A stretch of 9,431 nt of DNA from SG8-39 sp041558415 (lineage in GTDB: Bacteria; Pseudomonadota; Gammaproteobacteria; Burkholderiales; SG8-39), in assembly GCA_041558415.1 (NCBI GenBank), contig JBFFEY010000092.1:1-9431 (forward strand). Direction: 5' to 3'. Below, piece by piece: positions 1-5,987 of this stretch; positions within the stretch are counted from its first letter, which is position 1, and the number at the start of each line of letters is the position of its first letter. Both the position numbers and the translations under genes were made by a program. The notes beneath the pieces were generated by a model that saw nothing but the letters and a program-made list of their open reading frames with translations, made no database searches and was not told the origin of the DNA.

Positions 1-396
1 CGCCCCCCAGCTACAGGTGATGGTCGTGCCGAGCAGCTCGGTGGTGCCGATCCGGACGCTGGAGACGTTGTCGGCGTCGCGGTCGGCGTCGACGATGTCG
101 AAGGTGACCGTGGCCTGGGTGATCGGCGTGCCGGGCGAGATGATCGAGACGACATAGCCGTTGTAGGTCGGACCGTCCGCCGGTGCGGTGATCGTCACGA
201 CGTTGTTGCTCGCCGACGCCGTGTAGCCCGAGCCGATCGCGCTGGCGATCTGCGTTGCGGTCGCGCTCGGCGAGATCGGCCCGCTCGCGGTGATCGGCGC
301 GCTGATGACGTTGGTGCCCTGGATGTTGATGGACTGGATGGTGCCGCTGTAGTTGTCGCCCTGCGGATCCCTGACCGTGATCGTGGCTGTCGCCCT
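1..396 (-). repeat. Two tandem beta-type modules inside PilY1 (second incomplete)
   Basis: PilY1 residues 303-396 form a Thr/Ser/Ile/Val-rich module that starts with ATITVRDPQGDNYSG and runs through an alternating pattern with an A-I-A-S-A-I helix-like stretch and VVTITAP. A second module starts near residue 397 (ATVTFDIVDADRDADN). The two openings align at A-T-[IV]-T, at an Asp about ten residues later, and at S-[IV]-x-I-(Q)-G-T. Similar Ig-like modules occur in surface and phage tail proteins, and I infer the same fold here. The second copy is cut by the window edge, so the total copy number is unknown. Confidence 0.5.
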
Positions 397-1302
397 GGCC
401 GCCGGCTGCGGCACGCCGCCCTGCCAGACGCCGGCGTATTTCGGCCGCGTGTAGGCGCCGGTCAGCTTGCCCTGGCAGGTGCCGAGCGAGGTGTCGGTGC
501 AGAAGCGCACCGGCGCCGGCACCGAGTAGATGCCCGTGGGCGTGGCGGAGGTGACGCAGCTGGTAAGCGTGGCGTCGGTGCAGTACTCGGTGGTCAGCAG
601 CCGGTAGTAGTACGGCGGGCCGCTGACGTACTTGATGCCGCCGCCGTCGCTGCCGTAGCCGAAGTTGTTGTTCGGGTAGGAATACTGGCTGTTGAGGCGG
701 CACTTGCTCGGGTAATTGGCCGCATCGTTCTCGTCGTCGCCCGAGGACGTGCACCAGGCGCGGTCGGGGAAATTCGCCACCAGGTTGCTGGCGGTCTCGG
801 CGTTGCCACCGTTGTTCATCGCTTTGAGGTTGACGCGGAAGGTGTCGCTGCCCGCCGTGGAGACGTTGTCGGTCGGCACCTTGGTCCAGGCGGCGGTCGC
901 GGCGCGGTTCATGTCGCCTTTCGACGCGCCGTCGGCGCTCACCGCGGGGAAGTAGCGGATCTCGGGGTTGTAGTACTGGTAGTTGATCTCGGGCGACATC
1001 ATCGGCGGATCGCCGACCTCGCAGTCCTGCAGGTTGGCGCCGATCGTGCCGCCGGTGTCCTTGCTGTCGAAGCACAGCTCCTCGGCGCTGCCGAACAGGC
1101 TGCCGAGGTAGTCGGGCGTGTATTGCTGGCGCATCGAGCCCGAGTCGTCGAGGATCAGCATGACGTTCGGCTGCACGTTGGCGGCCGGCGTCGCGAGCGG
1201 CTGGTCGGCGATGTCGGTCTGCGCCAGCGCGAGCGGCGCGGCGAGCGCCAGCGCGAACAGCGTCGCGAAGCGGAGGTTAGAGGGTCGTTTGGGGGTGCTC
1301 AT
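1..1302 (-). CDS. pilY1: PilY1-type pilus tip/biogenesis protein, N-terminal 434 codons (cut by left edge)
   Basis: This is the large secreted tip-associated protein of type IV pili, which works with the minor pilins to prime pilus assembly and can act in adhesion. The ATG at 1302 follows a strong GGAGG (1311-1315) with an 8-nt spacer. Residues 1-27 form a Sec signal peptide: a basic start, a Leu/Ala-rich core and ALA|QTD as the likely cleavage site. Residues 48-57 (MLILDDSGSM) carry the DxSxS metal-binding motif of a von Willebrand A domain (D52, S54, S56), typical of PilY1. A Cys- and Tyr-rich stretch follows (about 80-280). Residues 303-434 look like beta-sandwich modules in tandem. The C-terminal beta-propeller expected for PilY1 lies outside the window. 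The frame is open without interruption to position 1. It is the last visible gene of the minor-pilin operon, 25 nt after pilX. The assignment rests on the vWA motif plus operon context. Confidence 0.9.
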   Translation of the reverse strand, partial: MSTPKRPSNLRFATLFALALAAPLALAQTDIADQPLATPAANVQPNVMLILDDSGSMRQQYTPDYLGSLFGSAEELCFDSKDTGGTIGANLQDCEVGDPPMMSPEINYQYYNPEIRYFPAVSADGASKGDMNRAATAAWTKVPTDNVSTAGSDTFRVNLKAMNNGGNAETASNLVANFPDRAWCTSSGDDENDAANYPSKCRLNSQYSYPNNNFGYGSDGGGIKYVSGPPYYYRLLTTEYCTDATLTSCVTSATPTGIYSVPAPVRFCTDTSLGTCQGKLTGAYTRPKYAGVWQGGVPQPAARATATITVRDPQGDNYSGTIQSINIQGTNVISAPITASGPISPSATATQIASAIGSGYTASASNNVVTITAPADGPTYNGYVVSIISPGTPITQATVTFDIVDADRDADNVSSVRIGTTELLGTTITCSWGA

Positions 1303-1327
1303 GGGAGAAGCCTCCGAGGTCACTGCG

Positions 1328-1933
1328 TCAGTACACGACGGCCTGCAGGTAACTCGTCGTATTGCGCGGGCCGATCACGCGTACCGTGATGCGGAAAAAC
1401 GCCTGGCTGGGGGAGGTGATGGCGTAGGTGCCGAAGGCCGCCGCGCCCTTGCTGCCCCCTGCCGTCGAGCCGGTCGAGTCGGTCACCCGGATGCAGTTGA
1501 TCGACGCGGGGTTGCCGGTGGCGTCGCACATGCGGTGGATGACGTAGCTCACCTGGTTGCCGGCGGCATCCGCCGCCAGCGCCACCGAGCGCGTGGACCA
1601 GTCGAAGTTGTTGGTCGTGTCGGCGTCGGTGCCCGTGAAGTCAAGCCCCTGCTGCCAGGTGGCCCAGTAGCCGGCGCCGTTGGTGACGCCGGGCTGGTCG
1701 TTGTAGAGCGTCGCGCCGGTGTTGGCCATCAGCCAGCTGCGCGCGGCCTCGATGCCGGCGTCGCCGGCGGCGGTGGCGCCCTGCTTGAAGGCGAGGTTGT
1801 TGGCGATCAGCGCGCCGGTGTCGACGCCGCGCATCATCGCCAGGCCGGCGAGCGACATCGCCACCAGCACGATGAGCGAGATGAACAGCACCGCGCCGCG
1901 CTGGGCGCGCCGCAGCGTCGTCGCCGTTCTCAT
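1328..1933 (-). CDS. pilX: Type IV pilus minor pilin PilX
   Basis: This is a minor pilin of 201 residues, expected in the inner membrane before assembly and then in the tip complex. The ATG at 1933 overlaps the pilW stop as ATGA and has GGAGG (1939-1943) five nt upstream, inside the last pilW codons. The leader MRTATTLRRAQRG (13 residues) ends in Gly, followed by the hydrophobic helix AVLFISLIVLVAMSLAGLA. Position +5 of the mature protein is Ile instead of the usual Glu, which is characteristic of PilX and of the related secretion pseudopilin GspK. Later parts include a helical spine (FKQGATAAGDAGIEAARSWL) and two cysteines near residues 136 and 146 (MCDATG, NCIRV) that could form a disulfide. 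Identity rests on the missing Glu5, size and position between pilW and pilY1. Confidence 0.88.
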   Translation of the reverse strand: MRTATTLRRAQRGAVLFISLIVLVAMSLAGLAMMRGVDTGALIANNLAFKQGATAAGDAGIEAARSWLMANTGATLYNDQPGVTNGAGYWATWQQGLDFTGTDADTTNNFDWSTRSVALAADAAGNQVSYVIHRMCDATGNPASINCIRVTDSTGSTAGGSKGAAAFGTYAITSPSQAFFRITVRVIGPRNTTSYLQAVVY

Positions 1934-3054
1934 ACGTACCTCCAGATCATGTTGCGCAGCGGCACCGTGGTCTCGAACACGCGGTAGCGGTAGCAGCGCC
2001 CCTGGTTCGCCGGGATGGTGAGATCGGTCCAGTCGAAGGTCGCGCTCTGCGGGGTGCCGACCGGGTTCTCGTAGCTCCAGGTCGGATTGGCGGTGGTGGC
2101 GTCGCAGTTCGCGCCGGTCGGCTTCTCGTAGTGCCCGACGCGCGCCACGACGGCGACGCGCAGCGACAGCACCTGCAGCCACTGCGCCCCGCCCACCGGC
2201 TTGACGTTGTCGTAGACGTCAACCACGCCGTCGTTGTTGGTGTCCTTGCCGTAGAGCGCGCGCAGGTCGACGATGCCGTCGACCATGTCGAAGTTGCCCG
2301 AACCCGGCGTCGCGGCATTGAGGAACACCTCGCTCATGCGCAGCGAGTCGTTGACGATCGCGTAGGTGCGCACGATCGGGTTGCCGAGGTTGAAAATCGA
2401 GTCGTTCTTGACGTAGGCCGGGAAGAGACTGCCGCCGCCGGGCGGGTTGTAGGGGGCGCTGACGCCCGGGTTGTGCTGCAGCTTGGAGGCCGAGGTCTGC
2501 ACCTGGGTGAGCTGCATCATGGTGCAGGTGACCGGCGGCGTCCGGCTCACCATCAGGATCAGGTCGTTGTCCTGAAAACCCGAGGTGCCGTCGATGTTCA
2601 GTTCGCTCGACGAGTTCGGCATGGTCTTGTCCAGGGTGCCCGGCGTGACCCGCTGCTCGCCGGTGGCGTACATGATGGTGATCTGGTCGGGCGTATTGGG
2701 CGCCGAGGTGATCACCACGGGAGCGAGCTCGATGTTGGGCAACCCGCCGCCGAGGTTGCCCGAGTAGTTGCCGCTGTAGTGCCAGTTGATGTTGCCGCAC
2801 TCGAGCGCCGCCGCGCTGTTGAAGCCGTAGCCGGCCATGCGCGTCTCGCGCTCGAGCGTGAACAGCGCGATGTTGCCGTTGGTCTGGGCGCCGCCGGCGC
2901 CCAGCGTCGCCTTGTTGAACTCGTCGCTCGTCAGGTAGGCCTGCGTCATGATCAGGATGCCGATCATGCCGATGGCCACCGCAACCAGCACCTCGATGAG
3001 GCTGACGCCGCGCTGCGCGCGGCGCATGGCGTTTTGCAGAGTGCGTTTCATCAT
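1930..3054 (-). CDS. pilW: Type IV pilus minor pilin PilW
   Basis: This minor pilin of 374 residues is large, as is usual for PilW. The start is one of two adjacent ATG codons (3054 or 3051). The first overlaps the pilV stop as ATGA, and a GGGGCGGG tract lies immediately upstream, so either could be used. The leader MMKRTLQNAMRRAQRG is followed by VSLIEVLVAVAIGMIGILIM with Glu at +5, a textbook prepilin site. Residues 271-282 (DTNNDGVVDVYD) match a calcium-binding EF-hand-type loop, and cysteines occur at 86, 177, 317 and 354. The frame stays open upstream to 3561, but that part overlaps pilV and is not coding. PilW is thought to join PilV and PilX in the priming complex that couples PilY1 to the fibre. 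Its last codons contain the pilX ribosome binding site. Confidence 0.92.
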   Translation of the reverse strand: MMKRTLQNAMRRAQRGVSLIEVLVAVAIGMIGILIMTQAYLTSDEFNKATLGAGGAQTNGNIALFTLERETRMAGYGFNSAAALECGNINWHYSGNYSGNLGGGLPNIELAPVVITSAPNTPDQITIMYATGEQRVTPGTLDKTMPNSSSELNIDGTSGFQDNDLILMVSRTPPVTCTMMQLTQVQTSASKLQHNPGVSAPYNPPGGGSLFPAYVKNDSIFNLGNPIVRTYAIVNDSLRMSEVFLNAATPGSGNFDMVDGIVDLRALYGKDTNNDGVVDVYDNVKPVGGAQWLQVLSLRVAVVARVGHYEKPTGANCDATTANPTWSYENPVGTPQSATFDWTDLTIPANQGRCYRYRVFETTVPLRNMIWRYV

Positions 3055-3485
3055 CCCGCCCCGTTGATCTGCGCAATCACGACATGCCGACCGAAGTCGG
3101 CGGCGTCCTCGCCCGGGCGCAGCCAGCGCACGGTGACCGTGACCTGGCTGCCGACCACCACGATCGAGGGTGCGTTTACGCCGGTCGCCTGCGGCAGCCG
3201 CTGCTGTACCAGGTTCACCCAGTTGCTGCGCCGCGAGTTGCCGCCGCCGGCATCGTCGTAGGAGTTGAGGGCGTCGCGATCGACCCACATCGTTCCGATA
3301 ATCTGGTTGGCCAGGTAGGCGGCTTCCGAGCGGTACTTCGCCTCGACCGTGTTGCGCATGCCGATGGTCTGCATGCCGAGCATGGCGAGGATGCCGATCG
3401 AGAAGATCAGGATCCCGATGAGGACCTCGAGCAGCATCACGCCGCCCTGGCGCTTGCGTCCGGAAGGTGCTTGTTGTCTTTTCAT
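3051..3485 (-). CDS. pilV: Type IV pilus minor pilin PilV
   Basis: This minor pilin has 144 residues. The ATG at 3485 lies 18 nt after the fimT-like stop, with a GA-rich GAGGGAAGA tract further upstream than ideal. The leader MKRQQAPSGRKRQGG is strongly basic and ends in Gly. The mature helix begins VMLLEVLIGILIFSIGILAML, with Glu at +5 and Val rather than Phe at +1. The segment GMQTIGMRNTVEAKYRSEAAYLANQI is the typical PilV amphipathic helix with a conserved Ala/Asn pattern. The C-terminal half is short and ends in a beta-rich VVVGSQVTVTVRWL stretch. PilV contributes to the pilus initiation subcomplex. The ATGA overlap with pilW suggests translational coupling and matched expression levels. 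Confidence 0.9.
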   Translation of the reverse strand: MKRQQAPSGRKRQGGVMLLEVLIGILIFSIGILAMLGMQTIGMRNTVEAKYRSEAAYLANQIIGTMWVDRDALNSYDDAGGGNSRRSNWVNLVQQRLPQATGVNAPSIVVVGSQVTVTVRWLRPGEDAADFGRHVVIAQINGAG

Positions 3486-3503
3486 GGCGTTTGTCTTCCC
3501 TCG

Positions 3504-4136
3504 TCAGCAGGCGCGCGGGTCGATGGCCGGCGGCGTGGGCACGGCGACCTTCGGGTCGCACATGCGCGCCTCGCCGCCCGGCGCGATCTGCACCCGCATG
3601 CAGCGCATCGTGCCGTTGGTGGCGTCGAGGTGCTCGCAGATGCCGGTGCTGTTGGAAAAGTCGATCTGCGTCATGCCGGCGCCGGTGAGCCGGCCAAGGC
3701 CGGTGAAGACCGCGGTGTCGCCGCCCGTGGCGACGACCACGACGTTGCGCGTGCCCTCGGTCGCCGAGCGCTTCTCGACGATCTGCGCCGCGGTGCCCAT
3801 GTCGCCCGGCGTGGCTTCGCAGTTGCCCGCCGGGTTGACGAGGCTCACCACCCAGGCAAGCGAGCTGGTCGAGAGCGCACAGCCGGCGGTGAGATCGCTG
3901 ACGAACTGGAAGCGCACCGGCTGGTTGCGCCGGATCGCCTCGGCGCGCGCCGTGTTGAGCCCCTGCATCACCGTCTGCGCCGCGTTCTTGATCTGCTGGT
4001 TCTGCAGGAAGATGGTGAACGCGGGGACTGCGACGAACAGCACGATCGCCACGATCGCCAAGCCGATCATCAGCTCGATGATGGTCATGCCGCGCGCGGC
4101 GGCAGGACTGCGGCGCATTCGGGCGCTGGTCAGCAC
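3504..4136 (-). CDS. fimT: GspH/FimT-family minor pilin (FimT/FimU-like)
   Basis: This is a minor pilin of the GspH/FimT family, 210 residues, predicted to be part of the pilus priming complex. The GTG at 4136 is favoured over the ATG at 4118: it has AAAGG (4143-4147) six nt upstream, while the ATG has none. It overlaps the preceding pilin gene by 7 nt. The leader MLTSARMRRSPAAARG is followed by MTIIELMIGLAIVAIVLFVAVPAF with Glu at +5. Met instead of Phe at +1 is a small deviation. The segment NQQIKNAAQTVMQGLNTARAEAIRRNQPV is the family signature. Several cysteines follow (near 86, 105, 166, 179, 193 and the last residue), so disulfides are likely after secretion. The FimT versus FimU distinction cannot be made from sequence alone. 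Confidence 0.85.
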   Translation of the reverse strand: MLTSARMRRSPAAARGMTIIELMIGLAIVAIVLFVAVPAFTIFLQNQQIKNAAQTVMQGLNTARAEAIRRNQPVRFQFVSDLTAGCALSTSSLAWVVSLVNPAGNCEATPGDMGTAAQIVEKRSATEGTRNVVVVATGGDTAVFTGLGRLTGAGMTQIDFSNSTGICEHLDATNGTMRCMRVQIAPGGEARMCDPKVAVPTPPAIDPRAC

Positions 4137-4606
4137 GACTCGCCTTTCTTCGAAACCCAGCAGGTGGTCGAGTCGTTCCAGCCGGGCCGGCTGGTGAACG
4201 TCGAGGTGCGCACGTTCGCCTGGTTGACGGTGTACTGGAAGCCGCTCATGCCCTCGGCGGCTGCGCCCGTGGCGATGCAGCGGAAGGCGTTCTGCGAGAC
4301 CGCGCCGCCGGCGCCGTCGTCGCAGGCGTAGGTGAAGTAGCGCGTGCCCGGCGTGGCCGTGTTGAAGCCGACGTAGGTGCGGTTGTCGCCGTAGAACTTC
4401 TCGGCGCGCAGGCGCAGGTCCGAGAGCGTCGAGGTCGCCTCGGTGATCTTGCCGCGCAGCACGTACTCCTGGTAGGAGGGCAGCGCGACCGCGACGAGAA
4501 TGGCGATGATCGCCACGGTGATCAGGATCTCGATGATCGTGAAGCCGCGCGCCTTGCGCACGCTGGCCTGCTGCCTGCCTGAATTCGTTCGATGCATAGC
4601 GTTCAT
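4130..4606 (-). CDS. pilE: PilE-like minor pilin, first gene of the pilin operon
   Basis: This type IV pilin has 158 residues from the ATG at 4606. That start has AGGGGG (4612-4617) five nt upstream. An in-frame ATG at 4627 would add seven residues but lacks any ribosome binding site and coincides with the predicted transcription start. The leader MNAMHRTNSGRQQASVRKARG (21 residues) precedes the canonical FTIIEILITVAIIAILVAVA helix with Phe at +1 and Glu at +5. ALPSYQEYVLRGKITEA is the PilE-family continuation. Cysteine pairs near 97/112 and 151/158 would close loops, including the usual C-terminal disulfide loop. It could be a PilE-type minor pilin or a major pilin; its place in a minor-pilin operon favours the former. 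It overlaps the FimT-like gene by 7 nt. Confidence 0.82.
   Translation of the reverse strand: MNAMHRTNSGRQQASVRKARGFTIIEILITVAIIAILVAVALPSYQEYVLRGKITEATSTLSDLRLRAEKFYGDNRTYVGFNTATPGTRYFTYACDDGAGGAVSQNAFRCIATGAAAEGMSGFQYTVNQANVRTSTFTSRPGWNDSTTCWVSKKGESC
4143..4147 (-). promoter_or_regulatory. Ribosome binding site that fixes the GTG start of the FimT-like gene
   Basis: AAAGG on the minus strand lies 6 nt before the GTG at 4136. It sits inside the last codons of the upstream pilin gene. The alternative ATG at 4118 has no comparable tract. Confidence 0.6.
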
Positions 4607-4611
4607 CTGGG

Positions 4612-4617
4612 CCCCCT
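4612..4617 (-). promoter_or_regulatory. Ribosome binding site that fixes the pilE start at 4606
   Basis: AGGGGG on the minus strand ends 5 nt before the ATG at 4606. No such tract precedes the upstream in-frame ATG at 4627, which favours the shorter leader peptide. Confidence 0.6.
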
Positions 4618-4631
4618 GTTGCGTCATGAGG

Positions 4632-4672
4632 ATGCTAGGACCCGGCGCTGCGCAACCGCAATCGATGTGCGA
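4632..4672 (-). promoter_or_regulatory. Candidate promoter(s) of the minor-pilin operon
   Basis: Two overlapping possibilities are visible on the minus strand. A sigma-70-like pair has TTGCGG (4656-4661) and TAGCAT (4632-4637) with an 18-nt spacer, which would start transcription near 4626 and leave a leader of about 20 nt before the ATG at 4606. A sigma-54-like site, TCGCAC-N5-TTGC (4657-4672), differs from TGGCAC-N5-TTGC in one of the two most conserved G bases and would start near 4646. Neither is strong, and no choice is possible by eye. Confidence 0.35.
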
Positions 4673-4763
4673 CCAACGGCCGGAATCGCCGTTCGAGCGG
4701 CGCGGCGACGGTTGCGGCAGAGGAACTATTTCACGCGCGAAGGGCGGCGCGCCCGACAGGCGG

Positions 4764-4769
4764 TATAAT
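4764..4769 (+). promoter_or_regulatory. -10 element of the tRNA-Thr promoter
   Basis: A perfect TATAAT lies 15 nt before the tRNA, followed by a GC-rich discriminator (GCGCGCC) of the kind linked to stringent control of stable RNA genes. No recognisable -35 hexamer occurs 16-18 nt upstream. That position is occupied by a GC-rich inverted repeat (GGGCG...CGCCC, 4742-4754). Confidence 0.7.
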
Positions 4770-4784
4770 GCGCGCCGACCGTGC

Positions 4785-4860
<76 letters not shown>

Positions 4861-4901
4861 CGTCCCTCACCGCAACCGACCGTCCGCGCGACGCTCCAGC
4901 C

Positions 4902-5273
4902 ATGACCGCACGCATCCTCGTCGTCGACGATGAGAGCAGCATCCGCGACCTGCTCGGTCTGCACCTGCGCTCGGCGGGCTACGAGGTGGAGGTTGCCGAG
5001 GATGCGATCGTCGCCGGCCACCGTGTGCTCGAGCAGCCGCCCGACCTGATCATCTGCGACGTCAACATGCCGTACATGGATGGCTTCGAATTCGTCGCCG
5101 CGCTGAAAGGCGATTCGACGCTGCCCTACATTCCGGTGATCTTCCTCACCGCGCGCGAGGACGGCGACATGCGCGGCAACGAGCTCGGCGCGGTGGCCTA
5201 CGTGCTCAAGCCCGTGCGGGTCGAGACGCTGCTGCGCGTCGTGGCGCAGCACCTGCCGGGCGCGGTGCGCTAG
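4902..5273 (+). CDS. Stand-alone CheY-like response regulator (receiver domain only)
   Basis: This protein of 123 residues consists of one receiver domain with no output domain, so it probably acts by protein-protein contact after phosphorylation. All key residues are visible: the acidic pair D9-D10, the phospho-acceptor D53 (in IICDVNMPYMDG), T83 (FLTAR), Y100 and K103-P104. The start ATG at 4902 has no clear Shine-Dalgarno tract (GCTCCAGCC precedes it). The gene lies 41 nt after tRNA-Thr with no promoter that I can recognise in between, so it may be transcribed as part of the tRNA transcript. Its TAG stop overlaps the TAG of the convergent SPOR gene. No histidine kinase is nearby. The pilin neighbours make a PilG/PilH-like role in twitching conceivable, but this is inference only. 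Confidence 0.92.
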   Translation: MTARILVVDDESSIRDLLGLHLRSAGYEVEVAEDAIVAGHRVLEQPPDLIICDVNMPYMDGFEFVAALKGDSTLPYIPVIFLTAREDGDMRGNELGAVAYVLKPVRVETLLRVVAQHLPGAVR

Positions 5274-5983
5274 CCGGTCGGGCAGGCGCGCAGCTCGGTG
5301 CCGGGAATGCGGCTCACGGTGGTTTCGAGCTGCGGCCTGATCGACGGGTCGATCTCGCGCACCTGCAGCCAGATCTTGGGCACGCGCGTCTCGCGCTGGC
5401 CGACCTCGGCGCTGCGCACCTTCTGCTTCTGCAGCGCCTCGAGCCGCGACCGGGCCGCGGCTTCGGTGCTGAACACGCCGAGCGAAACGGCCCATTGGTT
5501 CGGGCCCTCGTCCTGCACCACGAAATAGTCCTTCACGCCGAGCCCGCGCAGCTCGCGCGCCTTGCGCACCGCGCCCGCGCGACCGTCGCTCTGCGGCGGG
5601 ATGAACACCCACCAGCCCGCGGTTTCCACGCTGCGCCGCTCCTGCATGCGGTCGCCGAGGCCGAGCGAGTCGATCACCTTCGCCGCAGCCGGTGCATCGG
5701 CGAGCGTGAAGCTGCCCCACTCGAGGCAGGCGATCGGCTCGGGCCGCGGCGCCGGAGCCGCCGGTCCCGGTGCCGCGGCGGCGCTCGGCGCCGTCGCCGC
5801 GGGCGGCGTTTCGCTGCCGGGCGCCGGTGCGGGCGGTGCGGGCGACACGATGCGCAGGCGCTCGGGCTGCATCTGGCGCGTCATGGGACGCGCGTCGGTG
5901 CCCGATTGTGCCGGCTGCATGTACTTCGCCCAGGCGAAAAAGCCGATGTTGAGCAGGACGAGAAACAGCAGCACGACGCGCAT
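5270..5983 (-). CDS. Membrane-anchored SPOR-domain protein
   Basis: This protein of 237 residues has an N-terminal membrane anchor (about 3-19, VVLLFLVLLNIGFFAWA) and no cleavage site, placing most of it in the periplasm. A Pro/Ala-rich linker (about 47-82) follows. The C-terminal part looks like two divergent SPOR-type halves. One starts at WGSFTLADAPAA (about 89) and includes GWWVFIPP. The second starts at WAVSLGVFSTEAAARSRLEAL (about 164). SPOR domains bind peptidoglycan stripped of stem peptides, often at division sites. Cysteines at 86 and 234 bracket this region. The start ATG lies 4 nt after the coaX stop, with GAGG nine nt upstream, so the two are coupled. A SPOR gene after coaX is a recurrent proteobacterial arrangement. 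Its specific role is unknown. Confidence 0.85.
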   Translation of the reverse strand: MRVVLLFLVLLNIGFFAWAKYMQPAQSGTDARPMTRQMQPERLRIVSPAPPAPAPGSETPPAATAPSAAAAPGPAAPAPRPEPIACLEWGSFTLADAPAAAKVIDSLGLGDRMQERRSVETAGWWVFIPPQSDGRAGAVRKARELRGLGVKDYFVVQDEGPNQWAVSLGVFSTEAAARSRLEALQKQKVRSAEVGQRETRVPKIWLQVREIDPSIRPQLETTVSRIPGTELRACPTG

Positions 5984-5987
5984 GCGG

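Noticed and set aside
11..1075. Long open minus-strand frame of 354 codons in another frame within pilY1
   Set aside because: Its Arg/His-rich, low-complexity translation is typical of a shadow frame in GC-rich DNA. The pilY1 frame on the same strand has a signal peptide, a vWA motif and a strong ribosome binding site.
2131..3261. Plus-strand open frame of 376 codons opposite pilW and pilV
   Set aside because: It is antisense to two clear pilin genes and has an Arg/Val/His-rich composition with no recognisable domain.
3055..3561. Upstream extension of the pilW frame, which would give a 543-residue protein
   Set aside because: The added part is Arg/His-rich and overlaps pilV. A prepilin leader must begin shortly before the RG|VSLIE cleavage site.
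3084..4331. Plus-strand open frames opposite the fimT-like and pilE-like genes
   Set aside because: They mirror the codon bias of the real genes on the other strand and show no domain or ribosome binding site.
4689..4697. CCGTTCGAG, resembling the AlgR box that controls the Pseudomonas minor-pilin operon
   Set aside because: Only a seven-base core matches, which is expected by chance in GC-rich DNA, and no AlgR is visible.
4742..4754. Short inverted repeat GGGCG-GCG-CGCCC at the place of the tRNA promoter -35
   Set aside because: Five-base GC arms are common at this base composition and there is no T-run, so neither a terminator nor an operator can be claimed.
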